Notes under the pieces: generated by a model | What the model saw: only the letters and a program-made list of their open reading frames with translations | What the model was told of the DNA's origin: nothing | Databases searched by the model: none | Made by a program: the position numbers and the translations under genes | Assembly (NCBI GenBank): GCA_023078685.1 | Contig: JALGAS010000003.1 | Coordinates: 5,208,001-5,272,000 of the forward strand | Direction of reading: 5' to 3' | DNA length: 64,000 nucleotides | Source: Neopestalotiopsis rosae | Lineage: Eukaryota; Ascomycota; Sordariomycetes; Amphisphaeriales; Sporocadaceae | Shown: one piece after another, positions 47,790 through 58,569 of the stretch | Layout: each line of letters starts with the position of its first letter | How positions within the stretch are numbered: position 1 is the stretch's first letter

Positions 47790-49933
47790 ATGGGAGATGT
47801 ACCACCGCCCTCGAGCTCACCGAATGCTCACTTAGGCCAAGAAGCCTTTGACAATTCCATCAACGCGTCAATAGCTATTAGCGAAAGTCAAGCGGCTTCC
47901 ATTCAGGCAACAGGCGCAAACGCGCAGGGCTTTCGGTCACCGTACGAGCAACAAATCGACCCCTCTCAGAATGCTTTTTCTGCCCAGTTCGACATGACAC
48001 CACAGCAAGGCACTGGTCATGGACCTATTCAGGGCTCTTACAACATGAGCGCAATGGCGAATGCGCTGCCGCAGCAGCATACGTTCCGGAACAACTCGAA
48101 CAATGGCGGGCAAGCACGATACAATCCCAACGGCTCGTCCTCTGGTGCTATGCCCTCGGTAGCTCAGTATCCAGGACAGTCAGGCATGAATCCTATGGCT
48201 GCTCAACAGTATTACATGGCACAGCACGCGCCCATGCAGAATTACTACAACGCTCAACTCCCACCGCAGCAGCAGCAGCAGCAGCAGGCTGGACTTCCAC
48301 CGCGACACACGATGGGTTATTACACCAACCAGCCCATGATGAACCAAGCACCACAGCCGATTCCTGCCGGATACTATTATCCTCACCCCAGCCAGTATCC
48401 GAGCCACAATGCGACAATGTCAGGAGGCATGATGCAGAGTCACTATATGCAACACGATCCTCGCGGAAACTCTCCAGCATACCAGGCCGCCAGCGCTTAT
48501 GGTATTCCCGAAGGTAGGTGTTGAGAGAAGACGCACTGTAGGATCGTGAGAGACAAGCCACTGAGACCGACTTCTTAGGCACCAACAATCGTCGAGCGAG
48601 TCCCAATGTTGTTCGCGGTCCGCCTCGAAAGCCGCGACAGAGTGGTATGTTGGATGACCCACCTTTATGCACTTCCTGTTACTCGACCCAGAAAACTTAC
48701 TTTTGACTAGGCCATGCTATATGGATTGGAAACTTGCCGCCGCAAACCGACTTGATGAATTTGGTTCACCATGTGTGTAACGAAGCTTCTGGTCTCGAGT
48801 CTCTATTTCTCATTTCCAAGAGCAACTGCGCTTTTGCGAATTTCAAAGACGAACAAAGCTGTGTCCAAGCGCAGTCCAAATTACATGACTCGAAGTTTCA
48901 AACTGTCCGACTTGTTAGTCGTCTTCGAAAGAGCACGGTCGAAGGAGCATCTGGGCAGACTGCTCCCACTGGCCCTTCAGCGACATCACCTAAGGCGCAG
49001 ACGGTGCCACCCGAGCCTGTGAACCACGATGCGCCATCGACACCCGCCGAAGCAGAAGTGGCCGCCACGGCAATCGCCAAGCAACCGAAAGAACAGTCTG
49101 CAAGAGCGCCGCTTATTGAGGGTGACCCACAGCAACAAAAGGACCGCTTCTTTATTCTTAAAAGTCTTACCATGGAAGACCTTGATCTGAGCGTAAGGAA
49201 TGGTGTTTGGGCGACACAATCGCACAACGAAGAATCGTTGAACAGTGCATTCAAGGTGAATATCTACAGGCCATTGATCATGTTTGTCTATTCTCTGGTT
49301 CTAATTGCGTCTATGTAGGCCGCCGATAATGTTTATCTCGTCTTCTCAGCCAACAAGTCTGGAGAATACTTTGGGTATGCAAGGATGCTGTCTCCAATAA
49401 ACAACGATCCCGCCGCAGCTATCGAATTCGCCCCGAAAGCACAAGCCACAAATGATCTAGATTTACCCAAGGCGATCCCCACCGAAGCTACCGACAATTG
49501 TCCTCGGGGTAACATTATTGATGACTCAGCAAGAGGCACCATTTTCTGGGAGGTTGAGCGAGACGAGAGCGAGACACAGCAGCAGCCGACCGAGGACAAT
49601 GATTCTGAAGACTCTGCGAGCGCGCGCAGTGGATTGGAGGGCGAACAAGGCAAATCTTGGGGCAAGCCGTTCAAGCTGGAGTGGCTATCTACTACGCGAT
49701 TGCCGTTTTACAGGACCCGGGGTCTGCGGAACCCCTGGAACTCGAACCGAGAGGTCAAGATCGCCCGCGACGGAACCGAGCTGGAGCCTTCAGTCGGCAG
49801 GCGGCTAATTGGGCTGTTCAACCGCGTGCAGAGCCCAGCGTCGATTATTCCCATGGGAGCGCGCCAAAACTTGCCCATGGTCGCCGGTTACCCACCGGCG
49901 CCTATGGCAGGGCCCGGGCCGTATGCACAATAA
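47790..49933 (+). CDS. RRM-YTH domain RNA-binding protein (m6A-reader type)
   Basis: YTH domains bind N6-methyladenosine in RNA. Four exons, 47790-48513, 48579-48644, 48711-49255 and 49319-49933, join in frame to 649 aa. Residues 1-240 are low complexity, rich in Gln, Asn, Met, Pro and Tyr, with a seven-Gln run encoded by CAG repeats at 48267-48287. An RRM follows (about 264-335; RNP2 IWIGNLP, RNP1-like NCAFANF). The YTH domain starts near 408 (DRFFILKS) and includes GVWATQ (W430), VYLVFSANKSGEYFGYA and FKLEWLSTTRLPF (W567), the expected cage tryptophans. The C-terminal NPWNSNREVKIARDGTELEP matches the nuclear YTHDC1 type. Between the two halves of the domain lies an insertion of roughly 80-90 residues. 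The start is the first in-frame ATG; upstream codons are non-ATG. Confidence 0.95.
48267..48287 (+). repeat. (CAG)7 encoding poly-Gln
   Basis: Seven CAG codons in the low-complexity N-terminal part of the YTH protein. The run is pure CAG and may vary in length between strains. Confidence 0.95.
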
Positions 49934-50791
49934 CACGTTTGCATTGTCCTGGCGACTTGAAACTTTGGGAGAAAGGCAGCAGGTTGAACAACCACATACA
50001 CACAAGTCTCTCCAACCCCCACAAATCGAGCCAGTCTCGATTGGCGCCATGCTGAGCATTGGCACACTCTCAATAATCAGCCACCATGGACTGTCACCAC
50101 TCATCACGGCCGCCGCCGCCACTACCACAACATTTTTTTCGATATCTCCGATTGCCCTGGAACGGTACGTACGCATTGGTCGACGGCCACGGCAGCGTCG
50201 GAAGGAGAGGCGAGGCATCATCTGTGGATTGTACCTTACCTACTGTGTAATTACGAAAGTGACTGGGGGAAACTAGCGAGGTTAATTCAGCGATCATCGG
50301 CGGCTGCATCGCCGCCGTCATGTCTGCCCAACATTGAAACCTGCATCACTGCGCCTTTTGTGCGTATCCACTTTGATGATGATAACTTCTGTTTTGGAAC
50401 GTGAGAGTCGTACGATGTTTGTCAATCTGTCGTAAATCTTTACCCATCCGTCGCGAAGGCGCCAACGACGTCATTGCAGCACTGTGTATGCAAGCCATTG
50501 AAGCAATTTGGCATCGGCACTTCGAAATTCTTGGCCCATCATGATCTCTCTCGATTGTCGGACATGATCTGGCTGACGGACAAGAGGGAATAAAAGAGGT
50601 CACGTCACTCTTGGATGCGGTTGGTAAACGGCCGAAGTTGTTATGGCAAGTACATTTACTTACTTGGCAAAGCTTGGGCACTTTTTTTTCTTCGCCTTCG
50701 TTCATCGAGGGTTCTAAGGGGGGCCCCTCCCTATTCAGGAAGCATACATGCTGGACTTGGGGGATGTGTCCACCCTCCAGCGCGGAAATGA

Positions 50792-50799
50792 TGACGTCA
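50792..50799. promoter_or_regulatory. Palindromic CRE (TGACGTCA)
   Basis: Exact 8-bp ATF/CREB consensus palindrome. It lies about 0.86 kb past the YTH stop and 2.5 kb upstream of the HSP20 start, too far for a confident target. The two bZIP genes in this window encode the type of factor that recognises such sites. Confidence 0.35.
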
Positions 50800-52928
50800 C
50801 CGGCAGCGCGGTCTCAACCTGACACCAAAATCTGTAATCTGTACCAAAGTCTACGATTACACGTATCGATCTTATAAGATCGCCAAGACGGCTTTGAAGC
50901 ACTGCTACCCGTCTTGGGGACATTCTACAGGTTGGAAATCAAAGTTTTACTCTAATGTACCTTGTATGCACGACCAGGACTGCATCAGACACTGGCTGAT
51001 CCATCTGGCTTTTGGGTATCTCGATATCTATACCTCAGACCTATACATCATCCATCTTGGGTACCATGATCATCGTCGTCTCGAGCAGATCCTTTGCGCA
51101 AACTTGATGGTGCAATATGGCTTCAGTCGCATGTATAGTGGCAATTGCACGATTTTTACAGCCACGGCACATGTTTTGGGCATGCAGACAGCAGACCATA
51201 GTTTAGACACATGGGTCCTTTGCATGCCCAATTGAAGATCCCATCGAAATCCTAGTCATGGGCTCACTTGGCTCAATTGCAGTAACCTTCAACTGACAAC
51301 AGATGTCAGCCATCACACTGAAACAGAACACCACACTTTGCAACAAGTACAGCCACGACAATCGAATACCATATCTCGCTTTCGATACATTAGGCGAATT
51401 GGTGTTATAAGCGCTTACACTGGTACACCCATAATAATTGCAGAAAACCATATTCCTCCATCTCCCTCGTTCTTGACCATGGACGCCAAAACACAACTTA
51501 CCTTTGTTGTTTCCATGTCACGCACCGAGATTGATAAAAAGGGGTAATTCATCCCTCGTCACCGGTTACAATGTCTGAGCGCGCGTGCATGCTGTGATGC
51601 TACTGCATTACCGAATCTCGGTCTCGAGAGTGCGGGCAAGCAATACCCGCCCCCAAAATGCATTTACCTGCCCAGTGGTGCCAGCCGAGCCAGCCAGCCA
51701 ACCAACATGCATCAAAGCCGGCAGCGAAGCGACACAAATCAAGAAGAGCTTGGAAGGGACAGAAGAAGAAGCAAATACAAAATCGGCACCAATTGCCTGC
51801 CGTGGTCTTGCACATAAATCCGAACAATCCGAATACGTCCTCCTCCAAGCCACCTCCACGGCTGCTTTGGGCATCAAGAACCTCCCTCTTCCCTCCTGTT
51901 GAAAAGAAACGTCGTTGGCACAGGAGTTCCGAGCTCGGGGACCCCACAGCCCGTGATATGGCAAAAAACTATATGCGTGTTGAGATATCGCGGCCTTTTG
52001 TTTCTTTAATTGCTTACACGCACTTGAGCCGCAACCTTAATCTTATGTAGCATAAAACTCTAAACTGTCTCTCAGGGCCAAGGCCCAAGGCCGCGCAAAG
52101 TCCAAGATTTTCGTTTTGGTTTGACATGTGGTTCGATTTTCCAACAAACATTTCGGCATGCGCGCATCTGACTGACAAACGCCACAAAAGGGAACCTACC
52201 ACCCCCTTGTCTTGCCTGTGGTCGCATTCGCACACAGATTGTTCATATCCTTTTTCCTTCTTCTAGTGTCGTCGAGGATCTGTTGCAGAATGCAAGTATG
52301 CATATTTCATGGGTCTTCACATTTCCATGTTTGGCGCTGCTTCTACCTCTTTAGCTACAGGGTACATGTGGGTGGACACGTGCTCATAGTAATGATTCTT
52401 AAGCTGTGATGCAATCAGTGAATATCAATAGATATCAAATATCAACCTAGAATATTTTATTCTCCCGAATTTGAGTAAACAATAAGTGTTGTTACAGTCA
52501 AACTTGGGAGAAGAGTTGGCCAGCGCAATAGAAATCTGTTGACTGATCGCGTGCTACTTTTGTGGGCCTGACAGAATACGAGCCCGACAAGTCCAACATG
52601 GGCTTCGTGGGATTAAACGAGTAGGATGTAGCGGAAAGTGATCAATCCACCGCAATGCACACTCAGCAGGCTTTGGAAGAAGAATGCAGCCCTACGAGAT
52701 GCTTCCATCCCCAGATTTGCCAGAGTATTCCAGTTTACGAATGATCATATTCCAGTGCTAAACTCGCTGGGGCCAGCCTCTAAGCGGAAGAGAGGATCCT
52801 GGCCAATGACAGACATGGAAATGGGTCTGTGTATGACCAATCAAAAACGTTCTTGGGCTGATTTATCCCACTTATTCTGGATACTTCTAGGGTGTTCCGC
52901 CAAGATGTCCAGTAAGCTGCCGCGACTA

Positions 52929-52936
52929 TTCCAGAA
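52929..52936. promoter_or_regulatory. Heat-shock element (distal)
   Basis: TTCCAGAA, two inverted nGAAn units in correct spacing, with a further GAA nearby in CTTGAA. About 390 bp upstream of the HSP20 start codon, in the place expected for heat-shock factor binding. Confidence 0.55.
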
Positions 52937-53056
52937 GTGTCTTGAATAATCACGTTTGTTCTTAGAAACCAATATACGCTTCTGTAATCCACTGGCAACG
53001 TCGCCATGAATCGAGAATCGTAAGAAAATAGGCAACAATGGGTGATTTCTCAGTGT

Positions 53057-53064
53057 TTCTGGAA
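53057..53064. promoter_or_regulatory. Heat-shock element (proximal)
   Basis: TTCTGGAA, two inverted units, 35 bp upstream of the TATA box. The position fits a functional heat-shock element for the downstream small heat-shock gene. Confidence 0.6.
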
Positions 53065-53098
53065 ACCTGGGGAATGTGCAAAATGACAAGATTTTGTG

Positions 53099-53105
53099 TA
53101 TAAAT
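53099..53105 (+). promoter_or_regulatory. TATA box of the HSP20 gene
   Basis: TATAAAT about 217 bp upstream of the start codon. The stretch between is an A/C-rich leader in which I find no ATG, typical of heat-shock mRNAs. Confidence 0.6.
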
Positions 53106-53321
53106 CAACGGCCTCAGACTGTGTTTCAGTGCTTTCCTTCATTCACCAGAACACACAACAAAGCAAATACAACACTCACAAACAACTCTCTACTATAACT
53201 CGCACAAGACAACATTTGCAGAAGATCTCTTTCAAGACTTCTACATTCGCATCTCCAAATCACAAAAATCACAATTTTTTACAACCTCACAAATTCAGCC
53301 ATACTACCACCAACACACACA

Positions 53322-54050
53322 ATGGCTTCCTTCTTCCGCCCTCAGCACTACTACAACGTCCCCGAGCCCAACTTCCAGGGTCTCTTCCGCCTCATTGACG
53401 ATTTTGACCGCTACAGCGGCCAGTCCAGCAATGGCGCTGGCCGGGGACGCAACGGCCTCGGCAGCTTCTTCACCCCAAAGTTCGACATGACCGAGACCGA
53501 GACGGCCTACGAGCTGCACGGCGAGCTGCCCGGGATCCACAAGGAGGACATTCACATGGAGTTCACCGATCCCCAGACCCTCCAGATCCGCGGCAAGGTC
53601 GAGCGCACCCGCACCGAGGGCAACCCGCCCGCCGGTCTGCTAGAGGGTAGCAGCGACGCCAACAAGTCGGACAAGGCCATCGCCGAGCACGCCGCCGCCG
53701 CTGATGACCACGCCTCGGACCACTCCTCGCACCGCGCCACCGTCGAAGACGCTCCCGAGGGCGACGATGATGATGCCGCCTCTACCAACAGCACACCTCA
53801 GGACACTCCCGCCACAACAGTGGCCGAGACCGTCAAGCCCTCGGCTCCCGTCAAGCAACAGGAGCAGCCCGCTGCTCCCAAGCAAAAGTACTACCTGGTC
53901 GAGCGCAACGTGGGCTCCTTTTCGCGCTCCTTCAACTTCCCCTCCCGCATCGACAATGAGTCGGTCAGGGCCTCGCTCGACAATGGCATCTTGACCGTCA
54001 CGGTCCAAAAGGCCAAGAAGCACGAGTCTCGCCGCATCGCCATCAACTAA
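53322..54050 (+). CDS. Small heat-shock protein, HSP20/Hsp30 family
   Basis: ATP-independent chaperone that holds unfolding proteins. Single exon, 242 aa, no intron, as is usual for fungal heat-shock genes. The alpha-crystallin domain begins at about residue 48 (FTPKFDMTETETAYELHGELPG) and ends with the conserved FNFPSRIDNESVRASLDNGILTVTV block near residue 230. It is split by an Ala/Asp/Ser/Pro-rich insert of about 80-90 residues (about 110-190) after the KVERTR strand, a layout known for Hsp30-type proteins. The upstream region has two heat-shock elements, a TATA box and an ATG-free leader. Codon use is strongly biased to C-ending codons, consistent with high expression. Confidence 0.96.
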   Translation: MASFFRPQHYYNVPEPNFQGLFRLIDDFDRYSGQSSNGAGRGRNGLGSFFTPKFDMTETETAYELHGELPGIHKEDIHMEFTDPQTLQIRGKVERTRTEGNPPAGLLEGSSDANKSDKAIAEHAAAADDHASDHSSHRATVEDAPEGDDDDAASTNSTPQDTPATTVAETVKPSAPVKQQEQPAAPKQKYYLVERNVGSFSRSFNFPSRIDNESVRASLDNGILTVTVQKAKKHESRRIAIN

Positions 54051-54604
54051 AGAGCGGAAGACTCTTTCTTTGACGACCAATCACCAAACATTCCCTTCTT
54101 CTCTCTGTTTATATACGCAACTCAGCATCTCACCTTCTCTTATTGACATGATTTGAGGGAGAAAGGACGGGATCGTTTCTTGTACTACTTGTTTCTCTGG
54201 CATTAGCGAAACCACTCTTGGGGGAAATTCTCTTTGCATGGCTTCTGGCGTCTCTACGACAATACTCTCTGCATTTTGTTTTGTTTTGCATTGTTCTGCG
54301 ACGGAAATGAATATGGGCTCTGGGGGTTTTGACATCCTGTAACAGAATTGTAATTACATAGAAGGATCTGATACCAGTAATTCAAGTCATGAAAACTTTA
54401 ATCACTCTCTCTTAATAACACGTGAGAACTACTACATACGCGACCAAAATGCAAGCAAACGATGATACTTAACACTCACTCTGATCCAATCGAGCACTCA
54501 CAATGCTATGGACTTTCTCTAAGAAAGACTAGGAAATCCTGGTCGATCTGTGTGAATGATGTATCGCCCGATTATTTTGGAGCAATCTTTGGGCGCGCCG
54601 CATT
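54051..54604. other. Intergenic between convergent HSP20 and HET genes
   Basis: Short convergent spacer (554 bp) with the 3' UTRs of both genes. I see nothing else in it. Confidence 0.6.
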
Positions 54605-57126
54605 TTAAACGAGCATCATAGATGAACTCTGTGGGCTGGCCTGCGAGAGCTCCTTCAGATTGCTGATGAATGCGGGCCCAACAACCCTGTACTTTGTGAT
54701 GTATTGATTGCTTCCAGCGTGCGCCAATATCATGGGCACACTCATGCCATCCAATAATGCAACCGTGTGGCCTACGCTTGTACCAGGCTCACCGATGCCA
54801 GCCAGACCAGTGTCAGTGAGAAAGATCGAGCGGCCATCCAGGTGCTGGCACCATCTTGTTGCGCCGAGAATAAGAGTTTCCTTTTCCTTTCCAGATATCA
54901 CTCCAAGCATTTCTTTGAGCTGACGGCGACCAGTATCACCATTGTTTGAACTCTGGTTGATGGAGCGTAGAATTTGGCACCATGGCACAAAATGCTCCGC
55001 GAATATATTGGGAGATGGTTCTCTCTTCCTCGTATAGCTGATTTCATAAAAGCCGCGACCACCACCAACCGGGGGTCCAATGATATTGCCCAAGGTCCAC
55101 TCGGGGAGCAAAGGGCCGCAGAGGGCATGATATAGCGCTTTTTTTGCAATTCTCTGTTTCCGCGCTGCCATAGTACATTTGGCAAAGCGCCACAAAGCTC
55201 GAATGAGGACTTTATCATAATCTCGCTGAATGTCAGGGACTTCCGTCGCCTGAAGCCTGGGCATCGCACCAGTGCAGTGGGATGTTACGCCCAGGATGAT
55301 GCCTTTGGTTATGATGTCCTTGGGATTCCTGCGATCAACATGGAGCAACGAATTCGACCGCGGTCTGACCATGGTGGCTGCTGCCTCGACCCACGGACCT
55401 CGATGGGAATTATCCCAGTAAATGGACCAAGAAGGGTCGTCGAGACAGTTGTAACCATTTTTGAGAGGATTGAGGCCACGAAGGCCACGAGCTTGCGTCA
55501 GATATCCTATCAATGTCGGGTCCCAGCGAAGCAGATCATAGAACAGCTCGTTGTATATCTCCACTTTGTCTTTGCGATAGTCTGCAGGAGAGAGGTCGAG
55601 ACCGATACGCTTGAGTACACCGTGCATGGCATAAGACCTATCCTTAGGATCTGTGGCCTTGCGCAGCCCTATGGCATACACAACTGCTTTGACAGAATCG
55701 GATCGATCGATAGTGACCGAGGCCGATTTCCACATGGTAAATTGCGGGCGCAACCTTCCGCTGTGGTGACATGCGAATATCATCCAAAAAAGGAACATGA
55801 ACATGTTCGGGAGAGCTAGTAAGGTAGTTTGAGTGTCTCCTGTGAGCTTCAGTACTACTGGCACGCTGGTGATAACAGCAGGTACCCAGAAAGGTGCCGT
55901 TATGGCGATGCAAGGGTTCAAGTATTCGATCCAGAGACGGAGACAAGGTCTCTCATTCAGGAGAGTTTGACCTTCTTCGAGGAAATCGGCAAAACACGTT
56001 CCAGCTGGCAACATCCAGTCCTTGCCTCTTCTCCAGGGCGTTGGGCGCTTCAGCTTCATCCAAACCAAGACCAGTTGGTGCACATCGTGGCCCTTGGCTT
56101 TGACTAATTCAGTTCGCGGAAGCAGGTCTACCTGGAGTTCTTGTTTCCTTCTCTCTTGTCTTTCTTGGAGAGCAGAAGAGCCAACGACGACTTGTTGCCA
56201 ATCTAGACCAGGATTGTTGCCCATCAGCAGCGTGGCGTGGTTCGCGAGAACGATTTCTTGATAGCACCACGCTCGCTGGAACCATTCTATGTTGTTAAAG
56301 AAATAGTCCAGATCCATAGTTAAACCATTCGTGCAACTGCTATAAGGATGGACTGCAAGTGACAAGGCGCAAATGTTAGTGTGTAATCAGGTCGTCTAGC
56401 AGCCAGTGATCACCTACATATCATGTTTTTCGCGGATGACATAGAAGCCCAGTAAGCTTTCATAAATAATTTCACGGCCGCAGCCATGATGGCCAACTCA
56501 TTCCAGTTGCTTTCCGGCCGCGCGAGTGAAGCAGCCAATGGAAGAAAGTCGAAAAGAGAGGTGGCAGGGTTGCCTCGTATCCCACTCGCCTGTAACAATT
56601 CCCTGAAGTCGCAATTCTCCGGACCAAGCCAGACAAAGACACGCTCAGCAAAAGTATAGATCTCTCCCATCAAGGGGATCTGTTTGTTTCTCTCCGTAAC
56701 GTTGCTCTGATCGATGCAAATCGAGTCCACCCAAATAGTTACGCGACCGCGTAAGTCTCGCACTCTAACAAGGCCATCGTAGCAGTTTCGCGAAATCCGC
56801 AGCGGAGTATAACAAGATGGACTTGTTTTGATCAAGATCTGGGGTGAGTCTGCCCGCTGTTCCCCCCAGACATAAGAGAGCGCCAGAAACGGCTCTTTGT
56901 TTGTGAGAGACACGACGCGCAGTTCACCTCTCAGCGGCTCCTGCTCGTTTCCAGACACGGACGTGGAAGCCTCAATATCCAAAACCCTGATTTCGCCAGC
57001 GCCCAAGGTGCCGGTAGGGTATATGTTCGTTGCCGGTGCCGCATAGTACTGGCTGTAGTCGAGACTGGCGGCAGCGCCTGCAAGTTGTGCAACACTGCTG
57101 TTCCTATCAATAAGTCCCAACTCCAT
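54605..57126 (-). CDS. HET-domain protein with internal membrane segments
   Basis: Second HET gene in the window. Exons 57126-56418 and 56352-54605 join through a GTAGGT donor and CAG acceptor (65-nt intron with a CACTAAC branch), giving 818 aa. The HET blocks are FLALSYVWGE, IWVDSICIDQ, then IYTFAERVFVWLGPE, and in exon 2 RAWCYQEIVLA. Exon 2 also has two long hydrophobic segments (about residues 380-430, PCIAITAPFWVPAVI and LPNMFMFLFWMIFA), suggesting membrane attachment, and a typical HET C-terminus near YRVVGPAFI. The ATG at 57126 is the first in this frame. The frame stays open upstream to about 57267 without an ATG, and a separate short ATG frame starts at 57415, so a spliced 5' exon is possible. 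Confidence 0.88.
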
Positions 57127-58569
57127 GACAAGGCTGACCAAAGTGATATTGAAGAAGTAGGGATTGAAAATTTGTCTGCTCTCACAAAGCCCTCCCTCAG
57201 TGATAATGGTGTTTCTCAGCGGCAGGTAGGTGTCGCACCAGTGTGTCTCTGTACCAGTCTCGCTCAAGCTGAGGTGGCATACCAGTGTAGGAATTGAGGG
57301 AAACCCCCTTTTTTGAACAGATGCTTGCTAAGAAATTGAGAGCCTTCCAACCAATCGGGTCAGGCGTTGTCGGCAGCATCATCATCATAATATACTTTGT
57401 TTGCACCATTGCCATTGGTTGATTCAGCTGGGGCGCAGACCAAGCTGAAGCACATGTGCGTCCTAATTTGAGGCTGAAGTTTTCTGATTTTCCACTTTAG
57501 CACGATCTCGCCAATCTTGCAGTTATGGTCGTGGCAAGATGACTTCGAATCATTCGAAAGTACGTTTTGACATGAATGCTTTTCGTTCAAGTATAGGCTT
57601 TCCTCAAAAACTGATTCATGACGATGGAGCTATCGCACAGACGGACACACATATTGTGTTACACACAAGACATGCACATACACAGAAATTACCCATATAT
57701 TACTTATATAGCAGCATCGCCAGTTAAGCCGACCAAAGGATGAGCTGCCGCCGTCAACAGAGAACTTGCTTCAGTGGGTACTTTGCTAACCTCTCACACT
57801 GGCTCATAGGCTCACGGGCATATCAAATCGCTTGTATCGATTTTACTACTGTCACGATTCCAATCATCGGCAATCTTGCATCACAGCCAGATTCTTCAGA
57901 ATGACCGTATTTGTACTCAATGCAATCCTTATTTTATGTCTCAGACTTTCTCTCAATAAACACGGGGAGAGCTCTTTGCCATGAGCAAAAATTGCCAAGG
58001 TCCATTTTCGAGGCCTGCAGATGTCTGCATCCATCGCTTCATGTGGGGGCGGGTAGCTAAGCGTAGGGATAATAGTGATATCCGAAGGATTAGTATTACA
58101 ACCTTCAGCAAGTACCCGAAGGATCGGTATCACGCATGAGCGAATCAAAACGGAGACGACGGACTTGATACAGCTTTATTATTCAAGGCGTCAAAGCCTG
58201 GAAAATACTATGATTGGGGCTGTTCCACAACATCTATCCATCGGGGACGGAAAAGACGCCATGACAAGTGGAAAACAATATAAAACAAATGCCAAACACC
58301 ATGCTGATCTCTCTACTACTTCGCGTATGCCAATTCATCGTCAAGTCGGGTATCGTCTCCTCGTGCATTAGGTGTACCTCGTGTACTGCGTGGCTTCTCT
58401 CGATCCTGCCAATAGTGGACCGCGACCAGAAAAAAGTACAGGAAAACAAACGAGTCACCCGTGCAACAAGTGTTGCACACCTGAACATGGGACCCTCAGG
58501 GTCAACCATGGGGGTGGACTCTTTCAGGCGTCGGGTTTTCCATCGTTTATGCTACAATGCTTCTCCGAT
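57127..58569. other. Intergenic, about 1.4 kb
   Basis: Upstream region of the HET gene and 3' flank of the GPI-protein gene, both on the minus strand. The ATG frame at 57415-57197 could be an upstream exon or uORF for the HET gene. Otherwise nothing recognisable. Confidence 0.5.

Larger units (their letters stand above)
49934..53321. other. Intergenic, about 3.4 kb
   Basis: 3' flank of the YTH gene and upstream region of the small heat-shock gene. It contains a full palindromic CRE at 50792-50799 and heat-shock elements near the right end. No recognisable gene. Confidence 0.5.

Noticed and set aside
53640..54080. 146-codon frame antisense to HSP20
   Set aside because: Shadow of a strongly biased sense gene.
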